Source: a bacterium (lineage in GTDB: Bacteria > Patescibacteriota > Minisyncoccia > UBA6257). Taken from it: a stretch of 5,782 bases of DNA. Position numbers and translations under genes: made by a program. This document shows, one piece after another, positions 1 to 5,025 of the stretch. Position 1 is the first letter of the stretch; every line of letters starts with the position of its first letter. Below the pieces are notes generated by a model. The model was not told where the DNA came from. It was given only the letters and a program-made list of their open reading frames with translations, and searched no databases. The stretch is from NCBI GenBank assembly GCA_030673525.1, contig DAOVIY010000038.1:1-5782 (forward strand). Direction: 5' to 3'.

Positions 1-445
1 AATTAGAAGCCAGATCTATCAATTCGGATGATGTCAATTTACTATTCCACTTGCTATTAAACATAACTTTAGCTGGATTTTTCCCTGAAAATTTTAAAAT
101 TTTACTAGCCTGTTTTTTATAGTTTTTAAGATTTTTTTGAACCTGGGCTTTGGTTAATCTTTTCCTAATTACTGCTTTATCAGTTGGATCACCGATTGTC
201 GCGGTAAAATCGCCGATGAGCATAATGACTTCGTGGCCTAATTTCTGAAATTGGGCTAGTTTTCTTAAAGTAATAGCGTGACCAATGTGTAAACTTGGAG
301 CAGTTGGGTCATAACCACAGTAAAGCCGGATTCTTTTATTGGATTTTAATATCTTCTCCAGCGCTCCAGTGTTGGGATAAATCTTTTCCACTCCTTTCCT
401 CAAAATCTCATCTATTAACTTTTTGTCGGTAATAACCTTGCTCAT
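1..445 (-). CDS. tyrS: Tyrosine--tRNA ligase, N-terminal part (truncated by window edge)
   Basis: This encodes the first 148 residues of a class I tyrosyl-tRNA synthetase, the cytoplasmic enzyme that activates tyrosine with ATP and loads it on tRNA-Tyr. The frame begins at ATG 445-443 and runs off the left edge without a stop. The start of the Rossmann catalytic domain is clear. The stretch YCGYDPTAPSLHIGHA (about residues 42-57) contains the HIGH ATP-binding signature at 53-56. It is followed by LIGDFTATIGDPTDK (76-90), which together with the DPTAPSLHIGH context is typical of TyrRS rather than TrpRS. The KMSKS loop and the C-terminal tRNA-binding domain lie outside the window. No good Shine-Dalgarno sequence is present: the AAAGG just before the ATG is only one base away from it, too close to work normally. 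The gene is divergent from the penicillin-binding protein gene across 41 bases. Family assignment is secure; the exact TyrRS subtype is not. Confidence 0.93.
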   Translation of the reverse strand, partial: MSKVITDKKLIDEILRKGVEKIYPNTGALEKILKSNKRIRLYCGYDPTAPSLHIGHAITLRKLAQFQKLGHEVIMLIGDFTATIGDPTDKAVIRKRLTKAQVQKNLKNYKKQASKILKFSGKNPAKVMFNSKWNSKLTSSELIDLASN

Positions 446-449
446 ACCT

Positions 450-477
450 TTAACATACTATAAAATAATAGTATAAT
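450..477 (+). promoter_or_regulatory. Predicted sigma70-type promoter of the PBP gene
   Basis: A TTAACA hexamer at 450-455 (5 of 6 to TTGACA) is separated by 16 bases from a perfect TATAAT at 472-477. Transcription would start about 6-9 bases further on, at about 484-487, so the ATG at 487 would be at or within a few bases of the 5' end. No Shine-Dalgarno sequence precedes that ATG (the nine bases after the -10 box read CAAATACCT). The motif match and position are seen directly; activity is inferred. Confidence 0.5.
455..474. repeat. Inverted repeat in the tyrS/PBP divergent spacer
   Basis: ATACTAT (455-461) and ATAGTAT (468-474) are perfect inverted 7-base arms around a 6-base A/T loop. The right arm overlaps the plus-strand TATAAT at 472-477, and the left arm overlaps a minus-strand TATAGT (462-457) that could be the -10 box of tyrS. 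I see no good -35 box for that minus-strand element. The dyad could be a regulator site, or simply two facing -10 boxes, which are similar by nature. It is too AT-rich and too poor in a following T-tract to call a terminator. Confidence 0.4.
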
Positions 478-486
478 CAAATACCT

Positions 487-3387
487 ATGACTCGATACCG
501 GAAACCTAGTCTTTGGACTAGAATAAAATTACGTCTATATAGAACAAGATACCGAAAAAGAAGACAATGGCTGAAGCGGCTTTTTGTTGGGGGGCTTTGG
601 CTTTTTATTCTTGGCTGTATTGGAATCCTATGTGTCTTTGCCTATTATTCTAAAGACCTACCAAGTCCTGAAAAAATCAGCCAAAGACAAATTATCCAAT
701 CAACAAAAATTTACGATAGAACCGGCCAAATCTTGCTTTACGATATTCACGGTGAAGAAAAAAGAACAGTTATCAATTTTGACGAAATCCCCCAATACAT
801 AAAAGAGGCTACCATCGTATCTGAAGATGATGACTTTTATCATCATTTTGGCTTAGATTTTAAAGCAATAATTCGAGCTCTTTTAGCTAATTTAAAAGGG
901 AAAGGAATAACTCAAGGAGGTTCAACTATTACTCAACAATTCATTAAAAATGCAGTTCTCTCTCCTGAACAAACTTTTACTCGAAAAATTAAAGAAGCAA
1001 TCTTAGCTATAGGGTTAGAAATAAAATACTCTAAAGATGAAATTCTTGATTTCTATCTAAATCAAGTACCTTACGGCTCTAATGCTTATGGAGTAGAAGC
1101 AGCAGCAATGACTTTTTTCGAAAAACATGCCCAGGAATTAACTTTGGCTGAATCAGCTCTCTTAGCTGTCCTGCCTCAGGCCCCAAGCTACTTCTCTCCT
1201 TATGGTTCTCGCCCCGAAGAACTAAAAACCTGGCAAGAACGTATTTTGGACAAAATGGCTTCTTTTGGTTATATATCTTTAGAACAAGCCGAGAAAGCTA
1301 AAAAGGAAGAATTGAAATTTAATCCCCGAGAAAAAAACATCAAAGCCCCCCATTTTATAATGTATGTCAGAGAATATTTAGATGAAAGATATGGTAGAGA
1401 ATTTATAGAAAAAGGCGGTTTAAAAGTTTACACTGCTCTTGACTGGGATCTTCAAAAATTAGCTGAAGAAGTAATAACTAAAACTGCTTCTTATAACAAA
1501 AAAACGCACAATGCTCATAATGCTGCCTTGGTAGCTATTGATCCGAAAACTGGTCAAATACTAGCCATGGTCGGCTCAAAAGATTATTGGGAAGAATCAT
1601 CACCTGAGAATTGTATCTCTGGTAAAACTTGTCTTTTTGATCCTAATGTCAATGTAACTATCCGTCTTCGTCAGCCTGGTTCTTCTTTTAAACCCCTTGC
1701 TTATGCCACGGCTTTTAAAAAGGGTTTTACTCCAGATACAATGATTTTTGACTTAGAAACTGAATTTGCAGTCAAAGGGGCTGAAAGTTATAAACCTCAA
1801 AACTATGATGAAAAATTCAGGGGACCAGTAACTTTTCGTCAAGCTTTGGCCCAATCTCTAAATGTCCCTTCGGTTAAAGTTTTTTATCTGGCTGGAATTA
1901 ACGAAACTATAAACACAGCTGAAGATTTGGGAATCACTACTTTAAAAGACCGCTCGCTTTACGGTCTTTCTCTTGTATTAGGTGGAGGAGGAATAACCCT
2001 TTTAGAAATAAGTACTGCTTTTAGTGTATTTGCTGCTGAAGGAATAAAACACCCAGTAATTTCAATATTGAAAATAGAAGATGGGGAAGGAAATATTGTC
2101 GAAGAATATGAAGATAAATCAATAAGGGTTCTAGGTGAACAAATTACCAGATTGATAACAGATATTTTATCTGATGAAGAAACTCGAGCCCCAATGTTTG
2201 GTTCTCACTGCAAACTTTACTTAGATGAAAGACCAGTAGCAGCCAAAACTGGAACTGCTCAAGAATATTGGGATGGCTGGACAATTGGTTATACGCCATC
2301 CTTAGTAACTGGAGTTTGGGCTGGCAATAACCAACTTACGTCTATGAAAAAAGGAGCTGGTATTTATGTGGCTGCTCCGATTTGGAATGAGTTTATGAAA
2401 CGAGCGTATGAAGAGAATTATTTCGACCTACCAGAAGAACCCGAGGAATTTACTAAGCCAGAACCAATTGAAACTGATAAAGATATTTTAAATGGAAAAT
2501 TTGCTAAGGAAATCAAAGTAAAAATAGATAAAATATCTGGTAAATTAGCTACTAAATATACTCCCCCTGATTTAATTGAAGAAAAAATTTATCGAGAGGT
2601 CCACACTGTCCTATATTATGTAAATAAAAATAACCCCCAAGGGGAAGAAAGTGGTCGAAATGATTCTCAATTTAATAATTGGGAGCCACCAGTAATTGCC
2701 TGGGCCCTTTCGCCAGATAGAAAAGAAAAATATAATGTTAGTCCTCCCCAAGAATATGACGATATCCATACGAGAAAAAACCAGCCAACTGTTTATATTA
2801 ATTCACCAAAAAATAATGCAACCATAAAAACAAAAACAATAAGAGTTCAAGCTTCAGCAGAAGCACCCCTGGGTATTAAACAATTAGATTTCTTTTTAGA
2901 CGATAAACTAATAGGAACAGACGTTACCAAGCCTTATCAACTTACTTTTTCCCTACCTAGGGACATAAAGGGCAAAGAACACCAAATAACAGTCCGGGCT
3001 TATGATCAACATGGAGGTCGTCGAAGTAAAACGATAACAATATTCTTAGATATTCCAGGCGTTGAAGATATAGAAGAAATAAGTAAAGTGACTCTTTCTT
3101 TAATTTCTGAAGAACCTCTTTATAAATTCCATTTGGAAACCAGAGACAAAAACGGAAATCGGCTTAGGAAAAAACTAAAAAGAATAGATCTTTATTACTA
3201 TGAAAAAGATGATAGTGAAGAGAATTATCGGTTTGCTACTAGTCTAAATTCTCCTTATCCAACCTATTTTTATGAAATAGAATGGTCAGAAAAACCCGAT
3301 CCCGGCAGCTATTACGTCTTTGCACGAGTAATTGACGAGGACAACCACGTAACAACAAGTAATGGAGTTTTGTTGGAGGTGGAGTAA
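487..3387 (+). CDS. Class A penicillin-binding protein (GT51 glycosyltransferase plus transpeptidase) with C-terminal Ig-like modules
   Basis: This 966-residue bifunctional peptidoglycan synthase polymerises glycan chains from lipid II and cross-links stem peptides outside the membrane. The cytoplasmic N-terminus is very basic (14 Arg/Lys in the first 31 residues), followed by one membrane anchor at about 32-53. The GT51 domain (about 80-255) has the EDxxFxxHxG motif with catalytic Glu113, QGGSTITQQ at 143-151, and RKIKE with a second likely catalytic Glu170. The penicillin-binding domain (about 345-635) has SSFK at 399-402 (nucleophile Ser399, Lys402), SLN at 457-459 and KTGT at 587-590, so both activities look intact. 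Residues 645-765 form a charged linker region. An Ig-like beta domain follows at about 765-856, then a second beta-rich module (about 866-966) that may also be Ig-like. The protein is longer than a minimal PBP1a because of this tail. ATG 487 was chosen because it gives a normal N-in anchor and follows the promoter closely; there is no Shine-Dalgarno sequence. The gene is convergent with the replication cluster, with nine bases between stops. Confidence 0.95.
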   Translation: MTRYRKPSLWTRIKLRLYRTRYRKRRQWLKRLFVGGLWLFILGCIGILCVFAYYSKDLPSPEKISQRQIIQSTKIYDRTGQILLYDIHGEEKRTVINFDEIPQYIKEATIVSEDDDFYHHFGLDFKAIIRALLANLKGKGITQGGSTITQQFIKNAVLSPEQTFTRKIKEAILAIGLEIKYSKDEILDFYLNQVPYGSNAYGVEAAAMTFFEKHAQELTLAESALLAVLPQAPSYFSPYGSRPEELKTWQERILDKMASFGYISLEQAEKAKKEELKFNPREKNIKAPHFIMYVREYLDERYGREFIEKGGLKVYTALDWDLQKLAEEVITKTASYNKKTHNAHNAALVAIDPKTGQILAMVGSKDYWEESSPENCISGKTCLFDPNVNVTIRLRQPGSSFKPLAYATAFKKGFTPDTMIFDLETEFAVKGAESYKPQNYDEKFRGPVTFRQALAQSLNVPSVKVFYLAGINETINTAEDLGITTLKDRSLYGLSLVLGGGGITLLEISTAFSVFAAEGIKHPVISILKIEDGEGNIVEEYEDKSIRVLGEQITRLITDILSDEETRAPMFGSHCKLYLDERPVAAKTGTAQEYWDGWTIGYTPSLVTGVWAGNNQLTSMKKGAGIYVAAPIWNEFMKRAYEENYFDLPEEPEEFTKPEPIETDKDILNGKFAKEIKVKIDKISGKLATKYTPPDLIEEKIYREVHTVLYYVNKNNPQGEESGRNDSQFNNWEPPVIAWALSPDRKEKYNVSPPQEYDDIHTRKNQPTVYINSPKNNATIKTKTIRVQASAEAPLGIKQLDFFLDDKLIGTDVTKPYQLTFSLPRDIKGKEHQITVRAYDQHGGRRSKTITIFLDIPGVEDIEEISKVTLSLISEEPLYKFHLETRDKNGNRLRKKLKRIDLYYYEKDDSEENYRFATSLNSPYPTYFYEIEWSEKPDPGSYYVFARVIDEDNHVTTSNGVLLEVE

Positions 3388-3396
3388 ATTCTTTAT

Positions 3397-3681
3397 CTAT
3401 CCTATTTTCGTTAATATATCTCTAATCAGCTCCTTCCCCGCCGCTTCATTTATCTCATTTCTAATCCTTTCTTTGCGTAACTGAATCTCGTTGGCTAAAA
3501 CGGAACTTGAACATTTTATTCGAAGAGTGGAATTTTTAAAAAAAACGGCTTTTGCATTATTGCTGCCAAAAGCCTCTTTTAATATTCTGTCGGCTATTTT
3601 ACAAACCTTTACTATCTCTACTTGTTTCCTTATTTCCTGCCTCTGGAGAAATTTAGGAAAGAGAGATTTGATATGAAACAT
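3397..3681 (-). CDS. dciA: Small DUF721/DciA-like replicative helicase loading factor
   Basis: This 94-residue protein resembles the DciA (DUF721) family, the ancestral bacterial factor that interacts with the replicative helicase DnaB at initiation. The predicted layout fits the KH-like core: a helix at about 13-38, a strand pair at about 43-49 and 52-58 (AKAVFFKN, then TLRIKCSS), a long amphipathic helix at about 60-81 (SVLANEIQLRKERIRNEINE) and a final IRDIL segment. The pattern of a short hydrophobic strand followed by an 'S-x-x-x-A-x-E-I' helix is characteristic of DUF721. It is shorter than many DciA proteins, lacking an extended N- or C-terminal arm. The ATG lies two bases after the dnaN stop (TAA-TT-ATG), with no clear Shine-Dalgarno sequence, so translation is probably coupled to dnaN. 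Position next to dnaA-dnaN supports the call, since DUF721 genes sit near dnaN/recF in actinobacteria. The gene ends with TAG nine bases from the stop of the convergent PBP gene. The symbol is inferred from weak similarity plus context. Confidence 0.72.
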   Translation of the reverse strand: MFHIKSLFPKFLQRQEIRKQVEIVKVCKIADRILKEAFGSNNAKAVFFKNSTLRIKCSSSVLANEIQLRKERIRNEINEAAGKELIRDILTKIG

Positions 3682-3683
3682 AA

Positions 3684-4793
3684 TTATAACTTGATGGGCA
3701 TTATGACATATATAAAACTGAGGTCACCAACTGGTTTTAAGATTCCGGGACTTGCTTCACCATTTAATCCTAATATTACTTTATTGCTACTAATATTATT
3801 CAAACCATCTAAAAGATATTTATGATTGAAAATAATTTCTATTTCTTTTCCTTTTATTTCTCCTTTCAATTCAGAAATATTCTCTCCGATTTCTGCATCC
3901 TGGGCAAAAACTTCAACTAAGGATTTTTTAGGAACAACTTTTAATCTTAAGTCATTAATTTTACTACTAAATAGACTAGAAATTTTCACCGTATTTAAAA
4001 ACTCGTTCTTATCTAAAATTAAATTAGTTTCAAATTGTTTAGAAATAAGCTGTTCATAATTTGGATAGGTTCCTTCAATTAGACGAGAAATTAATCGAGA
4101 ATCCAAAGTTTTAAATAAAATCTGATTTTGTTCAATTAGTATCTCGACTACCTCTTCTTTGTCTTGTTCGCCTAAAATTCTTATTAATTCTTGAACTGTT
4201 CTTAGAGGTATAATTACTGATTTTTTTACCCGACTTCTATTCCCTTTAAGAAAAAGAATTTTTTCACCTAAACGAAAACTGTCTGTAGCAACAAATTTTA
4301 TTTCTTTAGAATTAAAATTTATAAGAACCCCTGAAATTTCTGGCCGAATATCAGATAATGAAGTAAAATTTACTACCTGACTAAAAGCTTGTCTTAATTC
4401 TGGGGCTTTAATTTTTATTATTGACTCACCTTTAATTTCAGGAATAATAGGAAATTCCTTAGAGTCTATTCCTTTAATAATTGATTTAAAATTCTCACAT
4501 TTTATTTGCAAGGAGTTATCTTTGGTTTTTATTTCTATTTTTTTATTAGGAAGATTATTTATAAATTCACTAAGTAGTTTTGCCGGGATAGTAATTTCTC
4601 CTTCTTTTTTTACTTTACCAGAAGTCCAATGAGTTATTGCTATTTCTAAATCAGTAGAAATAAGTCTCAATCGCTTTTTTTCTACAGTTAATAAAATATT
4701 ATTTAATATAGGAAGAGTTAGGTTTTTTCCTATAATATTACTAATAATATTAATTCCTTTTTTTAAATTTTCTTGAAGGCAAATTATTTCCAT
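3684..4793 (-). CDS. dnaN: DNA polymerase III beta subunit (sliding clamp)
   Basis: This 369-residue protein is the ring-shaped homodimeric clamp that tethers DNA polymerase III and other replication and repair proteins to DNA. Its length matches the family (about 366-380), giving three domains of about 120 residues. Recognisable segments are LPILNNILLTVE (28-39) and STDLEIAI (46-53) in domain 1, ATDSFRLGEK (169-178) in domain 2, the linker-like IEGTYPNYEQLI (239-250), FNHKYLLDGL (322-331) in domain 3, and the C-terminal MPIKL, equivalent to the usual MPMRL end that borders the partner-binding pocket. It follows dnaA on the same strand after 232 bases and is followed by dciA after two bases. 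The start ATG 4793-4791 has no Shine-Dalgarno sequence; a TATAAT lies four bases upstream. The gene is visibly AT-rich, with heavy use of Lys, Ile and Asn and A/T-ending codons. The assignment is secure. Confidence 0.96.
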   Translation of the reverse strand: MEIICLQENLKKGINIISNIIGKNLTLPILNNILLTVEKKRLRLISTDLEIAITHWTSGKVKKEGEITIPAKLLSEFINNLPNKKIEIKTKDNSLQIKCENFKSIIKGIDSKEFPIIPEIKGESIIKIKAPELRQAFSQVVNFTSLSDIRPEISGVLINFNSKEIKFVATDSFRLGEKILFLKGNRSRVKKSVIIPLRTVQELIRILGEQDKEEVVEILIEQNQILFKTLDSRLISRLIEGTYPNYEQLISKQFETNLILDKNEFLNTVKISSLFSSKINDLRLKVVPKKSLVEVFAQDAEIGENISELKGEIKGKEIEIIFNHKYLLDGLNNISSNKVILGLNGEASPGILKPVGDLSFIYVIMPIKL

Positions 4794-4797
4794 AATA

Positions 4798-4803
4798 ATT
4801 ATA
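4798..4803 (-). promoter_or_regulatory. Possible -10 box for dnaN, giving a leaderless or nearly leaderless message
   Basis: On the dnaN strand a perfect TATAAT (4803-4798) ends four bases before the dnaN ATG. A weak TTAATA (4 of 6 to TTGACA) lies 17 bases upstream of it. A start site in the usual window would fall at or just inside the ATG. The surroundings are almost pure A/T, so a chance match is quite possible; dnaN may instead be read through from dnaA. Confidence 0.27.
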
Positions 4804-4814
4804 ATAAAGTTTTA

Positions 4815-4828
4815 AATTAATATTAATT
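4815..4828. repeat. 14-base perfect palindrome in the A/T-rich tract
   Basis: AATTAATATTAATT reads the same on both strands. It lies within the A/T-rich half of the dnaA-dnaN spacer, 22 bases upstream of the dnaN start codon. In such composition palindromes arise easily, so this is recorded as a structure seen, without a function assigned. Confidence 0.3.
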
Positions 4829-4911
4829 AATTATTATTGTTATTATAGTTAAAATTTCTCTGGAAAAGTTAAATATTTAGCTTAATTATCAGTAATTTTA
4901 GATTTAAAAAT

Positions 4912-4920
4912 TGTGAAAAA
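4912..4920 (-). promoter_or_regulatory. Degenerate DnaA box TTTTTCACA
   Basis: This minus-strand 9-mer differs at one position from TTATNCACA and keeps the CACA end. It has the same orientation as the full box and begins exactly 12 bases from it, a spacing close to one helical turn that would place two DnaA molecules on nearly the same face. Alone it would be a weak call. Confidence 0.33.
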
Positions 4921-4923
4921 GAA

Positions 4924-4932
4924 TGTGAATAA
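4924..4932 (-). promoter_or_regulatory. DnaA box TTATTCACA
   Basis: The minus-strand 9-mer TTATTCACA fits the relaxed consensus TTATNCACA at every defined position. It lies about 95 bases after the dnaA stop. Its location in the dnaA-dnaN spacer and the intact DNA-reading motif of the neighbouring DnaA support function; binding is inferred. Confidence 0.5.
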
Positions 4933-5025
4933 TCTGTTGCTTAAAAGTTGAAAGAAATTGGAAAAAATAAAATCTTTAAAATGTTTTAATATTTCTTGAC
5001 AGTTTATTAGAGAGTTCTTTACAAA

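Larger units (their letters stand above)
4794..5025. other. dnaA-dnaN intergenic spacer, candidate replication origin or origin sub-site
   Basis: This 232-base non-coding spacer has 38 G/C bases in total, and only 3 in the 50 bases 4801-4850. It carries one full match to the relaxed DnaA-box consensus TTATNCACA (4932-4924, minus strand) and one single-mismatch copy (4920-4912), followed on the dnaN side by the extreme A/T tract that could serve as an unwinding element. In Bacillus subtilis and several other bacteria an origin region lies between dnaA and dnaN, which is the known precedent. I saw no stable hairpin with a T-run in the spacer. The number of boxes is small for a full origin, and further boxes could lie upstream of dnaA outside the window. 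Confidence 0.45.

Noticed and set aside
3826..4059. Plus-strand open frame of 77 codons inside dnaN, and similar short frames at 584-802, 3491-3676 and 3622-3825.
   Set aside because: Each overlaps a well-supported gene in another frame or strand, has no recognisable domain, and has the composition expected of a shadow frame.
4831..4845. Tandem TAA-type triplets on the minus strand (TAATAACAATAATAA), resembling DnaA-trio elements of the unwinding region.
   Set aside because: They lie on the opposite strand from that expected for trios next to the boxes at 4912-4932, are about 67 bases away from them, and such triplets are easy to get by chance in a tract with almost no G/C.
4858..4867. CTCTGGAAAA as a third DnaA box (compare TGTGGATAA).
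   Set aside because: It has two mismatches, one of them in the CACA core, so it is not distinguishable from background in this A/T-rich spacer.
4996..5025. Perfect TTGACA (4996-5001) on the plus strand with TACAAA 18 bases further on, a possible promoter reading antisense into dnaA.
   Set aside because: The -10 box is only 4 of 6, the spacing is not ideal, and no plus-strand gene follows; it is probably chance, though an antisense transcript cannot be excluded.
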